Source of the DNA: RPQJ01 sp963778185
Lineage (GTDB): Bacteria > Pseudomonadota > Gammaproteobacteria > Steroidobacterales > Steroidobacteraceae
Assembly: GCA_963778185.1 (NCBI GenBank)
Contig: CAVZTF010000003.1
Location: forward strand, 1,798,001-1,862,000
DNA: 64,000 bases
Direction: 5' to 3'
Position numbers and translations under genes: made by a program. Under the pieces are notes generated by a model. That model saw nothing but the letters and a program-made list of their open reading frames with translations, ran no database searches and was not told the DNA's origin. Below, in pieces: positions 45,934 to 54,062 of this stretch (positions within the stretch are counted from its first letter, which is position 1; each line of letters opens with the position of its first letter).

Positions 45934-48261
45934 ATGACACTGATCTCACGCCTGTTCGGTAAACCAGCTCCCGCGGCCGGGACCCCGACCGCCAGCGACC
46001 GTGATGCCAGGGTCGAGGCGCCACCGCCACCCGACCCCGCCGCGCTCGCCCGGGAAGAAGAATCGAGGCTGTTGCAGGCCATCGCTGCCGGGGACATGGC
46101 CACGGTCGGCAAGTGGGTCGTCGAGGGCAGCTCGACGAGAATCCGCCAATTGGCGGCACGCAGCATCGCGGACCCCGACCAGCTGCGCGAGCTGATCCGG
46201 GACACGCGCCATGGCAAGGACAAGACCGTCCACCGGATTCTCACCACCCGACGGGACGAACTGCTCGCCGGGATCCGCAGCGCTCAGCAGTTGCAGGCGG
46301 ACATCGAATCCGCCGCCGCGGCCATCGCCCGGCACAGCGAGCGTCCGTACGACGCGTCGTACCCGGCTACCCTCGTGCAGTTCAAGGACCGGTGGCGCGC
46401 GCTCGATCCGCTCGCGACACCGGACCTTCGACGCGAGGTGACACAGCACCTGAAACTCGCGCACGAGGTCGTCGAGCGTCACCGCCTGGCGCTCGAAGCG
46501 GAAGCGGAGCGACGCCGATCCGCCGCCCTCGCGGCCGACGAGGCGCGGCGCCTGCATGAACTCGAGGCGCAGGCCGCGGCTGCGGCGGCCGCCGAGCAGG
46601 ACCGGATACTCGAAGCCGAGCGCCAGGCCGAACGGGCGAAACGTGAGGCCGATGCGGCGAAGGCACGCGAGCTCCTTGGGCTGCTGCGACAGGCGCTGGC
46701 GGCGCTCGATCACGGCGGGACGGCACGCGCCGCCCGGCTGCGCGCCACGATCGCGGAAAAGCTGCCAGAGGCCCCCGCCCTGCCTGCGTGGTTCGCGCGC
46801 CGGTTGGAGCAGGTCGACTCACGACTCGCGGAGCTGCAGGACTGGAAGACCTTCCGGGTCGTGCCGAAGCGGGCCGAGCTGGTGCAGCAGATGCAGTCCC
46901 TGGTCGGCGCCGATCTCGCACCCGAGGAACTCGCTCAGCGGATCCGCGAGTTGCGGGACGAATGGCGCACCCTCAAGCGGGGCGCAGGGGAGGAGCCGGC
47001 AGATGAATGGCAGCAGTTCCAGGAGGCGGCGGACCGCGCCTACGAGCCCTGTCGCGAGCACTTTGCCCGACAGGCCCAGCTGCGCCGCGAGAACCAGTCA
47101 CGGCGCGAGGCGCTGATCGAACGACTGGCGTCTTTCGCCGCCGAACAGTCCGGCGACAACCCGAACTGGCGCGCGATCAGCCAGGCTACCGTCGAGGCGC
47201 GGCGCGAATGGCGAGAATACGCGCCGGTGGACCAGGCGGCCGTGCAGCCGCTGCAGGCACGCTTCCATGCGGTGGTGGACGACCTGCAGGCGCGCCTCGA
47301 TGGCGAGTTCGCCCGCAATGTGCAGGCGAAGCGCGAACTGATCGCCCGCGCCGCCGAGCTCCTCACACTGGAGGACACGCGCAAGGCCATCGAGGAATCG
47401 AAGAGCCTGCAGCGGACCTGGAAGACCGTCGGAATCGTTCCACGCAACCAGGACAGTTCGCTCTGGGACGAGTTCAGGCGGCACTGCGATGCCGTCTTCG
47501 AGCGCAGTTCACAGGAATCAACGGCGTACGCTGCCGCCCTCGAGGGCAACCACGCGCGGGCGACCGGCTGTTGCGAAGAACTGGAGCGGATTGCGGGGCT
47601 GACCGGCGAGACGTTGCTGTCCTCCGTGCCGAGGCTGGACGAGCTGTGCGCCGAGTTCGAGTCGCTCGACCTGCCGCGCGCCTCCGCGCGCGAATTGCGC
47701 CGGCGGTTTTCCCATGCAACCGACCGATGCGCCGAGGCCCTGCGGCGACAACGCGCGGCGGCAGCGCGGCGCGGCTGGACGGACCTTTTAGTGGCTGCCG
47801 CCCAGGTCCGCGCGTACGCGCTCGCGACCGCCCTGGAACGGTCCCCTTCCGACTGCGAGGCACTGCGGGCGTCTGCAGCGTCGGCGGTTGCCGACCTCGC
47901 TCACGCGCCGAGGGGAACGCCCGCCATACTCGAGCGACAGATTGCAGCAGTCGCCGCCGGCACGGTCAGCGCCGACATCGTCGCGAACGAGGCGGCGCTG
48001 CGGCTGCTGTGCGTCCGCGCGGAGCTGATCGCAGGCGCGGCGACGCCGCCGGAAGACCTGGAACTGCGGCGCGAATACCAGATGCAACGCCTCGTCGCAT
48101 CGATGGGGCGCGGCGAACGCGTCACTCCGGCTGCACTCGACGACCTCGCGCTCGAGTGGATCGCGGTGGGGCCCGTCGAGCCGGCCGTGCACGACGCGCT
48201 GCTGGCCCGGTTCGAGCGCTGTCGCAATGCAGACGACCAAATGCCGCAGGTCGGCGCCTAG
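45934..48261 (+). CDS. DUF349 coiled-coil protein
   Basis: 775-residue cytoplasmic protein with several DUF349-type helical repeats (patterns like WKTFRVVPKRAELVQQMQSL, EWRTLKRGAGEE and LQRTWKTVGIVPRNQDSSLW, with W...G...P spacing). A long alanine/glutamate-rich coiled coil occupies about residues 180-245. Length and layout match gammaproteobacterial DUF349 proteins. Function is not established. Gap of 113 bases upstream may hold its own promoter. Confidence 0.88.
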   Translation: MTLISRLFGKPAPAAGTPTASDRDARVEAPPPPDPAALAREEESRLLQAIAAGDMATVGKWVVEGSSTRIRQLAARSIADPDQLRELIRDTRHGKDKTVHRILTTRRDELLAGIRSAQQLQADIESAAAAIARHSERPYDASYPATLVQFKDRWRALDPLATPDLRREVTQHLKLAHEVVERHRLALEAEAERRRSAALAADEARRLHELEAQAAAAAAAEQDRILEAERQAERAKREADAAKARELLGLLRQALAALDHGGTARAARLRATIAEKLPEAPALPAWFARRLEQVDSRLAELQDWKTFRVVPKRAELVQQMQSLVGADLAPEELAQRIRELRDEWRTLKRGAGEEPADEWQQFQEAADRAYEPCREHFARQAQLRRENQSRREALIERLASFAAEQSGDNPNWRAISQATVEARREWREYAPVDQAAVQPLQARFHAVVDDLQARLDGEFARNVQAKRELIARAAELLTLEDTRKAIEESKSLQRTWKTVGIVPRNQDSSLWDEFRRHCDAVFERSSQESTAYAAALEGNHARATGCCEELERIAGLTGETLLSSVPRLDELCAEFESLDLPRASARELRRRFSHATDRCAEALRRQRAAAARRGWTDLLVAAAQVRAYALATALERSPSDCEALRASAASAVADLAHAPRGTPAILERQIAAVAAGTVSADIVANEAALRLLCVRAELIAGAATPPEDLELRREYQMQRLVASMGRGERVTPAALDDLALEWIAVGPVEPAVHDALLARFERCRNADDQMPQVGA

Positions 48262-48273
48262 CGCCCGCGCCCC

Positions 48274-50100
48274 TCAACTCCCCGCGCACAGCCTGGCGGC
48301 ACGGCGGTCGACAATGTGGATCCGCGCCACGGCGGCGATGAATCGCGGTTCGCAGCGGATCGGGTCGAGGCTCGGCATCAATACGCCCCAGGCGAGGTCG
48401 ATCGGCGTGCTGTGTGAGGCGCGATCGACGTAGTCGAGCGCCTGCCCCGGCTCGCCCAGCATCACGAGCAGCACCGGGACGTCCAGGTCGCTGAAAAGGT
48501 TGCCACTCTTCGGATCGCGCCAGCTGCGTTCGGGAAACGCCATCAGGTTGCGAGCGAATGCCTTGCGGTCGGCTCGTCCCTCCAGCGCGTCGAAAAGTTC
48601 CGCGACCTGCCGCTCCGTGCCTCCGCCCCACGCCGCGGCCCACCGGTCGTAGAAGGGGCGGGCGCGCTCGCGATCACCCAGGATGAGGTGCGAGAGCCCG
48701 ATCACGGAGGTGCACAGGATCGCATCCGGGGCGTACTCGAGCGTCGGCGTGCAGGCCGCGATCGCTTCCTTGTCGCGCCCGGCAATCGAGAGCATCGACG
48801 CAAGGTTGCTCGCGACGATCAGCGAACGCGGATCGAGTTCGGCAGCTCGTTCGAGGGACGCGATGCCCTCGCTCAATTCGCCGATCTCGACCAGTGTCGT
48901 GCCCAGCCACTGGTGGGCCGTGGCCGAGGACGGCCGCAGCTCGATTGCCCGACGCAACAGCGCCGTTGCGGTCTGCCTGCGTCCCGAGGCGCCCGCGACA
49001 CTGCCCATCGCCAGGTAGGGCTCGGGCTGTGTCGGGTCGAGCGCGAGTGCCCGCTGGGCGGCGTCCAGGCTGAGCGTTTCGGTCTCGCGGGGCTTCAAGC
49101 GGTTGCTGTAGGCGGGCAGCACCGCATAGGTGATCGCGAGGCCGCCCCAGGCCTGCGCGAAGCCGGGATCTGCCGTGATGGTGTGTTCGAACGCGTCGAT
49201 TGCGGCGAAAAGCTCATCCTCTTCGCGTACCCGCCACAGCGTGAGCCCGCGCAGGTAGAGGTCGTGGGCCTCGACATTGGTGGTGCCGCTGACGGCCACG
49301 GTGCCCTCGCCCTTGCTCAGCACGCGCACCTTGAGCTCGGTGCCGATGGCGCGGGCAATCTCGTCCTGGATCGCGAAGATGTCCTTCAGCTCGCGGTCAT
49401 AGGTCTCCGACCACAGGTGGAAACCGGATCCGGCGTCGATCAATTGCGCCGTGACACGCACGCGGTCGGCCTGCTTGCGCACGCTGCCTTCGAGCACCAT
49501 CCGCACCTTGAGCAGCGCCGCGATCTCGGCCAGGTCGCGCTTCTCGCCCTTGAACTGGAACGACGACGTCCGCGCGGCCACGCTGAGCTCGGGGACCTGC
49601 GCCAGCACGTTGAGGATCTCCTCGCTGATGCCGTCCGAGAAGTACTCGTTCTCCGCATCGCCCGACATGTTCACGAACGGCAGGACCGCGATCGACTTCT
49701 CCGCGATGACCGCAGGCTCGCCCGCCGTGGTGTCCTGTTGCCCGGCCGAGGCGGCGGCGGGCGAGGGCGCGTGGCCGGTTCGGTCGTAGCGCCAGAAGAT
49801 CCCGCCGCCCACGAGGAACAGCAGCGTAATGATGATGAGCTCGGCTGCGCTGACCCGCTGCTGGCCTCTGTCGCCGTGATACCACGCGGTCACTAGGACG
49901 ATCGGCAAGCCGATCAGCAGCGCGAGGGTCGCCAGCGGCTGGATCTGGTCCGGCCACCGGAAGGTGTCCGTAACGTACTCGAGGCCCTGCAGGAAGCCCC
50001 ACGCTCCCGCGGCATACAAGATGCCCCACTGCACGACCTTGCGGCGGCGCAGCTTGGCCCACGGGCCGTCTCCCTCGCGCTCTGTTGGCGTGTCGGTCAA
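48274..50100 (-). CDS. membrane protein with TolB-N/FlgO-like domain and TPR repeats
   Basis: 608-residue protein. Three helices lie in the first about 105 residues (VVQWGILYAAGAWGFLQGLE, then IQPLATLALLIGLPIVLVTA, then AELIIITLLFLVGGGIFWRY). The domain KSIAVLPFVNMSGDAENEYF...ISEEILNVLAQVPEL follows (about 138-260), typical of proteins related to TolB-N/FlgO that often accompany adenylate cyclases or wHTH domains. TPR repeats then run to about residue 560. No cyclase or DNA-binding domain is present. Probably a signalling or scaffold protein in the inner membrane. Confidence 0.8.
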   Translation of the reverse strand: MTDTPTEREGDGPWAKLRRRKVVQWGILYAAGAWGFLQGLEYVTDTFRWPDQIQPLATLALLIGLPIVLVTAWYHGDRGQQRVSAAELIIITLLFLVGGGIFWRYDRTGHAPSPAAASAGQQDTTAGEPAVIAEKSIAVLPFVNMSGDAENEYFSDGISEEILNVLAQVPELSVAARTSSFQFKGEKRDLAEIAALLKVRMVLEGSVRKQADRVRVTAQLIDAGSGFHLWSETYDRELKDIFAIQDEIARAIGTELKVRVLSKGEGTVAVSGTTNVEAHDLYLRGLTLWRVREEDELFAAIDAFEHTITADPGFAQAWGGLAITYAVLPAYSNRLKPRETETLSLDAAQRALALDPTQPEPYLAMGSVAGASGRRQTATALLRRAIELRPSSATAHQWLGTTLVEIGELSEGIASLERAAELDPRSLIVASNLASMLSIAGRDKEAIAACTPTLEYAPDAILCTSVIGLSHLILGDRERARPFYDRWAAAWGGGTERQVAELFDALEGRADRKAFARNLMAFPERSWRDPKSGNLFSDLDVPVLLVMLGEPGQALDYVDRASHSTPIDLAWGVLMPSLDPIRCEPRFIAAVARIHIVDRRAARLCAGS

Positions 50101-50311
50101 ATTCTTGTGCTCGTCACCGCCCGAGTCTAGCGGGTAATGCGACTCTGGGGGTTAGAAACGGCCGCTCAAGACGCCCGGAACCTGTCCTGACCGAACGCAG
50201 ACGTTTCCGCGGAAACGTCAATCCGAGCTTGGTAACCCGCGGATTTCGACTGGCCGCTCTCGACCCGAAGCAGACCCACGTTCGGTGTCCGGGTAGACGG
50301 GTGAATCCCAG
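50101..50311. other. non-coding gap at the left edge of the accessory island
   Basis: No gene seen. It carries the 20-bp palindrome at 50200-50219. The text around 50165-50310 (ACGCCCGGAACCTGTCCTGACC, ending at the small-ORF stop) is non-coding. It marks the change from tightly packed genes to the loosely packed island that runs to about 54.2 kb. Confidence 0.5.
50200..50219. repeat. perfect palindrome GACGTTTCCGCGGAAACGTC, copy 2
   Basis: 20-bp perfect palindrome followed by AATCCGA. The inner 18 bases and the AATCCGA flank match the element at 28212-28239. No other copy was noticed in the window. Confidence 0.75.
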
Positions 50312-50551
50312 TTACGTCTCTTCTCGCCGTCGCGTCGCGGAGCCTGCCTGGTCGAACATCTTCGCCAACTGCTCGCTCTGCTTCTGGGTGAGCCGCTTAC
50401 GTGCGACGCGATGCTGGTACGTCCACTCATCCGTATCGGCGTGCCACGACGCGAGCACCTTGTTGTGATGGCAGGCGATCTCCGTCACCGGAACCGGCGA
50501 TGCCCTGCTCACGCGCCAGCAACTCTCGCAAACCTGATCTGGTCGTTTCAC
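50312..50551 (-). CDS. small cysteine/histidine-bearing hypothetical protein
   Basis: 79-residue protein, CESCW near the N-terminus (residues 8-12) and ACHHNK at about 26-31, which could form a small zinc site. The C-terminal half is basic and helical (HRVARKRLTQKQSEQLAKMF). Composition looks protein-like and the reading frame uses typical third positions, but I do not recognise a family. It opens the accessory island. Confidence 0.45.
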   Translation of the reverse strand: MKRPDQVCESCWRVSRASPVPVTEIACHHNKVLASWHADTDEWTYQHRVARKRLTQKQSEQLAKMFDQAGSATRRREET

Positions 50552-50635
50552 TTGACTACCTTCTGTTTGACTTGAGTTGGCTGACGCAGCATGTGCCGCA
50601 GACGAGCACGGCGGCTAAAGCATGACGGTTCATGC

Positions 50636-50998
50636 TCAATCGTCAATGAACGTCCAGGTTTCGGCACCATCGAATCGGCGTACGCGGACCGCTGCAATCA
50701 GTTCAGGATCGAAGTTGCCGAGGTTGACGCCGTGCTTGCAGCCAGGAGTTGGCTGCAATGGTTCCCAGTGTGTGACACACCCACACGTCCTGCAGTGGAT
50801 GGTGCGCAGCGTCTTGTCTCCCCAGATGTACTCTGCGGTTGCTTCCGGATGCCCCTGGATTTCGACGGTACCGTACTCAAAGTAGACCCACGGCCCACCA
50901 ATGCGCCGGCACTTGGAACAGTTGCAGGCGGTGGCAACCTCTGGCGTAGAAGGCAATTTCATCCGAACTGCGCCGCAGTGGCATGAGCCTTCGTGCAT
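50636..50998 (-). CDS. GFA-family zinc protein (Mss4-like fold)
   Basis: 120-residue protein with the GFA pattern: GSCHCGAV (Cys6, Cys8), CNCSKCRRIGG (Cys25, Cys27, Cys30) and HCRTCGC for the second zinc site. Members are annotated as glutathione-dependent formaldehyde-activating enzymes, but few have been tested. ATG 50998 is chosen since the motif normally begins near the N-terminus; 16 extra residues upstream are unlikely. No terminator seen on either side. Confidence 0.9.
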   Translation of the reverse strand: MHEGSCHCGAVRMKLPSTPEVATACNCSKCRRIGGPWVYFEYGTVEIQGHPEATAEYIWGDKTLRTIHCRTCGCVTHWEPLQPTPGCKHGVNLGNFDPELIAAVRVRRFDGAETWTFIDD

Positions 50999-51449
50999 TT
51001 TCGTTCTCCGAGAAGGACGGGTCTCAATGATGCCGTCCAACAACAATTACGCCGCGTGGGTATACGGCTCGTTCCGGAGTAATGCGGCGCGATTTTGTAG
51101 CACGGAACACCCAGCATCAAACCCGAATCCTCTACGGTGGGATGTCTGCTTGTGGCCGATCTTACCCGTTCCTGAACGTCTGCTCTCCCGCTCCAACCCG
51201 CCTGCCCGAATCTCTCGCCCCGGAACGGACAACAGAGGGTAGGCAGGGACCCAATCCGGACGCCGGTTAACGGCCGGTATCAAGCACTGGAAATCGACTC
51301 TGGGGAGGACTTGCCCAAAGACTCTGGTGTCGACTTTCGCTGCAGGCCGAGAAACAGGGAGTCCACTCACACGGGCTATTTCATCACGAGTTTGCTCCGT
51401 GCTGTCCGTGATAACGTGCCGCAGGAATGGTCGACTTCTGGAGATGACG
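50999..51449. other. non-coding gap with direct-repeat copy A
   Basis: No convincing gene in about 450 bases. The stretch from about 51161 to 51229 is a copy of a roughly 70-bp direct repeat found again after the next gene. Overlapping frames here have poor composition. The final bases contain the ribosome binding site GGAG for the 51450 start. Confidence 0.55.
51161..51229 (+). repeat. imperfect direct repeat, copy A
   Basis: The about 69-bp segment begins CTTACCCGTTCCTGAACGTC and ends CGCCCCGGAACGG. It matches 51988-52056 with only scattered mismatches (roughly nine by eye). The two copies bracket the membrane-protein gene at 51450-51890. Confidence 0.7.
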
Positions 51450-51890
51450 ATGACAGATGCGAATGTGAAAGCGCCCTGGCACCTCTGGCTGATCGGCGTG
51501 ATCGCCGTGCTGTTCAACTCCATCGGAGTATTCGACTTCGTCATGAGCATGGCGCAGGGCGCCGAGTACCAGGCCAGTGCGGGCATGACGCCGGATCAGA
51601 TCGCCCACTATCAAGCGATGCCAGGTTGGATGACGGTGGTCTGGGCGGTCGGGGTCTTTGGAGCGTTCCTGGCTTCGATCCTCTTGCTGGTGCGCCGAAA
51701 GCTGGCGTTTCCCGTCTTTGTGCTGTCGCTGGCGGCATTTCTGATTAGCCTGCTATACACCTACGTCCTCACGGACGGCGGCGCCATCATGGGTCCACAA
51801 ATGGCGATCACGAGCGCCGTTATCGCGGGGCTGCTCGTGTTCTTCAGCGGGTACTCATGGTTCATGTCCATGCGGGGCGTGCTCCGCTAA
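51450..51890 (+). CDS. hypothetical four-helix membrane protein
   Basis: 146-residue integral membrane protein with about four helices (APWHLWLIGVIAVLFNSIGVF, then WMTVVWAVGVFGAFLASILL, then FPVFVLSLAAFLISLLYTYV, then the C-terminal helix). An acidic loop (GMTPDQIAHYQAMPG) lies between helices 1 and 2. ATG 51450 was chosen because GGAG is six bases upstream; an ATG at 51444 is too close. It is bracketed by the imperfect direct repeats A and B, as if carried on a cassette. Family not known to me. Confidence 0.75.
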   Translation: MTDANVKAPWHLWLIGVIAVLFNSIGVFDFVMSMAQGAEYQASAGMTPDQIAHYQAMPGWMTVVWAVGVFGAFLASILLLVRRKLAFPVFVLSLAAFLISLLYTYVLTDGGAIMGPQMAITSAVIAGLLVFFSGYSWFMSMRGVLR

Positions 51891-51987
51891 CGAGAGATCC
51901 GAGCAGCGGCTCTTTCGCACAACAGCTGTCGCGACTTCATCCGAAGACATTCGCGACACGGGGCCATTCCTTCGCCTCCTAGCCGAC

Positions 51988-52056
51988 CTTACTCGTTCCT
52001 GAACGTCTGCTCTCCCGCCCCGACCCGCCCGCCCGAATCACGCGCCCCGGAGCGGG
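51988..52056 (+). repeat. imperfect direct repeat, copy B
   Basis: Begins CTTACTCGTTCCTGAACGTC and ends CGCCCCGGAGCGG. Near-identical to copy A at 51161-51229. Text after it (AACGACCCACAG at about 52070-52082) recurs after the partial third copy near 53348-53386. Confidence 0.7.
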
Positions 52057-52133
52057 CCACGTGGGCAGGTAACGACCCACAGCAGAGGTCTGGCGCGATA
52101 CAAAGCAGACGCTCAACGTCCGCCATGACCGGC

Positions 52134-52172
52134 AGTGAAAAGCGGGGCGACGAAGGCGCGCCGCTTTTCACT
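52134..52172. repeat. strong hairpin AGTGAAAAGCGG / CCGCTTTTCACT
   Basis: Perfect 12-bp arms (52134-52145 and 52161-52172) around a 15-base loop. It is located 20 bases beyond the methyltransferase stop. It could stop transcription from either side, but has no clean T tract, so I class it as a structured intergenic repeat. Confidence 0.55.
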
Positions 52173-52191
52173 GTCCGTGTTGATGGCGTTC

Positions 52192-52863
52192 TTAGGCGCC
52201 ATGTCCCTTTCTTGCTCGCTGGGCAATGAGAATGAGATCCTGCGTCGACTTCGATGCATTGGCAGGACTTGCAATCACTTCCATAAAATCGACCCGGTAC
52301 CCCGCTCGCTCAACCATTGAAACCACGTCGCCAACACTTCGATACACGATGTAAACCCTATCTCCACTGCTGGATGTCTCAAACCCGGACCAATTTGGTT
52401 CACCCGTGATCGTGGAGAGGTACAGCATGGCTGTATCAGCCAGAATGGCGTTGAGCGAACTGAAAAACCGAATTGCGTCGTCGTCAGTCAGGTAGCTCAA
52501 GCCGAAAGCAAAAGCAGATGCATCAAGTACACGTTCAAGGTCGCCGATGTGCCGACAGTCCATGACCAAGAACTCTGCTGACGGGACCCTAAGCCTAGCC
52601 TGCTTAACCATCCCTTCCGCCAGATCAATACCGATCAACTTGAGGTCCGGTCTAACCTTCGCCAAATAGGCTGAGACATTTCCCGGTCCGCACGCCACAT
52701 CAAGGACGCTCGCGCCCTGCGACGCGATTCGTTTCACGAATCGCTCTAGATACGGGTCATACATGTCCAAGTGAAAGTACTTCTCGGCATAGCGATCAGC
52801 CAACCTATTAAATGTGGCGACGGACACTAGGCAGAAATCGACGTCTTGCATTGTTGGCATCAC
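52192..52863 (-). CDS. SAM-dependent methyltransferase, low GC (probably acquired)
   Basis: 223-residue class I methyltransferase: motif I VLDVACGPGN (about 53-62), acidic post-I IGIDLAEGMVKQA, motif for adenine LVMDCRHIGD, and YLTDDDAI after motif IV. It resembles the broad UbiE/Methyltransf_25 group; substrate unknown. The gene is much richer in A and T than its neighbours (about half G+C in a sampled stretch), which suggests recent transfer. Start could be ATG 52863, or the in-frame ATG at codon 5 (MQDVDF). Confidence 0.85.
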   Translation of the reverse strand: MMPTMQDVDFCLVSVATFNRLADRYAEKYFHLDMYDPYLERFVKRIASQGASVLDVACGPGNVSAYLAKVRPDLKLIGIDLAEGMVKQARLRVPSAEFLVMDCRHIGDLERVLDASAFAFGLSYLTDDDAIRFFSSLNAILADTAMLYLSTITGEPNWSGFETSSSGDRVYIVYRSVGDVVSMVERAGYRVDFMEVIASPANASKSTQDLILIAQRARKGHGA

Positions 52864-53448
52864 AACAATCAGGTCGGAACATTTGGCCGCTGCTCGGCGG
52901 GAATAGTGCCCTTCATTAGATCGCGTCTATGCGACATTAGCGGCCCGTGTACTCGGCAACTTGTTGATCGGACTACATCATCGATCCATGAGACCGTCAA
53001 TTATGGGCCGGTGAGTATGCCGCTTCGGCAAGACGTGACTGCAGGCGGCGACCGCCGCTGGGACCGCGGATGAGCGAACCGACGTTGTCGCGCGATGACC
53101 GCAATCGGCACGCGCCTCGTACGACGGGTCTTGGCCGACCTCCCCCGCCCGCGAACGTCCGCTTCAGCCATAGCAATTCGCAGCTCGGGCGCTATTCCTT
53201 CGCCACCCAACCCCACTCGTCCTCGCAGAGCCACTCCGCAGCGTCGCCCACCGGCGAGGCGACAGAAATCGCGGGAACGCTTTCTGAACCGTCGCAGGCG
53301 GGCCCGACGGGCGAGGCCCACCACGGGCCGAGTAACTGCCGAAGGCAGCGTCTGCCCGGACCTCCGACCCGCCCGCCCGAATCACTCAGCCCAAGGCGAA
53401 CGTTGTACGGTCGCGAACGACCCACAGTCGCCGTTGGGTCGTCGACGC
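52864..53448. other. long non-coding gap with partial repeat copy
   Basis: About 585 bases without a convincing gene. Frames open here on both strands are arginine/proline/serine-rich and have no plausible start. A partial third copy of the direct repeat lies at about 53348-53386 (CGTCTGCC...CCGACCCGCCCGCCCGAATCAC), followed by AACGACCCACAG. The first part is AT-richer, like the methyltransferase gene. Confidence 0.5.
53348..53386 (+). repeat. partial direct repeat, copy C
   Basis: Shares the core CGACCCGCCCGCCCGAATCA with copy B, and downstream AACGACCCACAG, but the front part (TTCCTGAACGTC) is missing. It is adjacent to the toxin-antitoxin genes. Confidence 0.55.
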
Positions 53449-53721
53449 TTATGCGACGTCGAGAAGAGCGTGTGGATTTCGGTCGGCGACGAGCAACAGC
53501 GTTCGAGCCGCACCGGACGGCGCGCGGCGCCCTTGCTCCCAGTCCTGCAACGTCCGGACGGAGACACCCAGAAGGGCCGCAAAGCGTGACTGCGAAAGCC
53601 CTGTCTTCTCGCGGATCGAGGCCACATTCGGGACATTGATGACGCGGCCGACTTCACCACGCTTCAATTCACGGAGCCCATCCAGGAGCTCCTGGCCGAT
53701 ATCTCGCTTCGCCTTAGGCAT
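53449..53721 (-). CDS. HTH antitoxin (XRE type)
   Basis: 90-residue protein. A helical N-terminus precedes a helix-turn-helix (TGLSQSRFAALLGVSVRTLQDWEQGRR, about 41-67), the pattern of HigA/NadS-type antitoxins that bind their own operator and neutralise a RelE-like toxin. It follows the toxin gene and overlaps it by eight bases, the reversed (toxin-first) order also seen in HigBA-type modules. Confidence 0.9.
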   Translation of the reverse strand: MPKAKRDIGQELLDGLRELKRGEVGRVINVPNVASIREKTGLSQSRFAALLGVSVRTLQDWEQGRRAPSGAARTLLLVADRNPHALLDVA

Positions 53722-54028
53722 TGTCCACTTCCTCGCGGATTTTCCGCAGAACGTGTGCCGGAATACTGTCAGCCACGTTCTTCGGGTACATCGTCAACAT
53801 CCAGATCACTCCGCCCGCACGACGCACGTAATAAATGATCCGATAGCCGCCGCGTTTGCCCCGACCCGCGGCCGCCCAACGCAGCTTTCGCACGCCACCC
53901 GAGCCTGGAATCACCGGTCCGGCCTCCGGGTCGGCAATCAATGCGGCCTGCAAGGCCGCGTACTCAGCATCGGTCAAGTACTCGAGTACAAGCTTGGTAA
54001 AAGCTCGTGTCTCGATGAAACTGAACAT
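53714..54028 (-). CDS. RelE/HigB-like mRNA interferase toxin
   Basis: 104-residue RelE-superfamily toxin. The characteristic run GVRKLRWAAAGRGKRGGYRIIYYV (about 45-68) and the downstream MYPKNVADSIPAHVLRKI match type II toxins that cleave mRNA at the ribosome; basic residues R/K in this region act as catalytic candidates. It is first of two overlapping genes and is preceded by a near-consensus promoter and palindromic operator. Confidence 0.9.
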   Translation of the reverse strand: MFSFIETRAFTKLVLEYLTDAEYAALQAALIADPEAGPVIPGSGGVRKLRWAAAGRGKRGGYRIIYYVRRAGGVIWMLTMYPKNVADSIPAHVLRKIREEVDNA

Positions 54029-54034
54029 GTGCTG

Positions 54035-54062
54035 ACTATACGGCTTTGCCGTAGGATGTCAA
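54035..54062 (-). promoter_or_regulatory. promoter and palindromic operator of the toxin-antitoxin genes
   Basis: On the minus strand a -35 TTGACA (54062-54057) and a -10 TATAGT (54040-54035) are 16 bases apart. The 15-bp perfect palindrome TACGGCAAAGCCGTA (54053-54039) fills most of the spacer and touches the -10 box. The toxin ATG (54028) is only about seven bases below the -10, so the leader must be very short or absent. An autorepressed promoter is the natural reading. Confidence 0.75.

Larger units (their letters stand above)
51891..52191. other. non-coding gap with repeat copy B and a hairpin
   Basis: No gene seen. It holds a TGTCGCGA/TCGCGACA inverted pair (near 51927 and 51952), direct-repeat copy B (51988-52056) and a strong 12-bp hairpin (52134-52172). 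It lies between a rightward gene and a leftward gene. Confidence 0.55.

Noticed and set aside
52134..52172. Hairpin as an intrinsic terminator
   Set aside because: The stem is strong but neither side is followed by a T tract, so it is listed as a structured repeat.
53070..53639. Frame of 189 codons on the plus strand in the gap before the toxin-antitoxin genes
   Set aside because: Pro/Ser/Arg-rich, no homology-like motifs, and it overlaps the well-supported HTH antitoxin gene.
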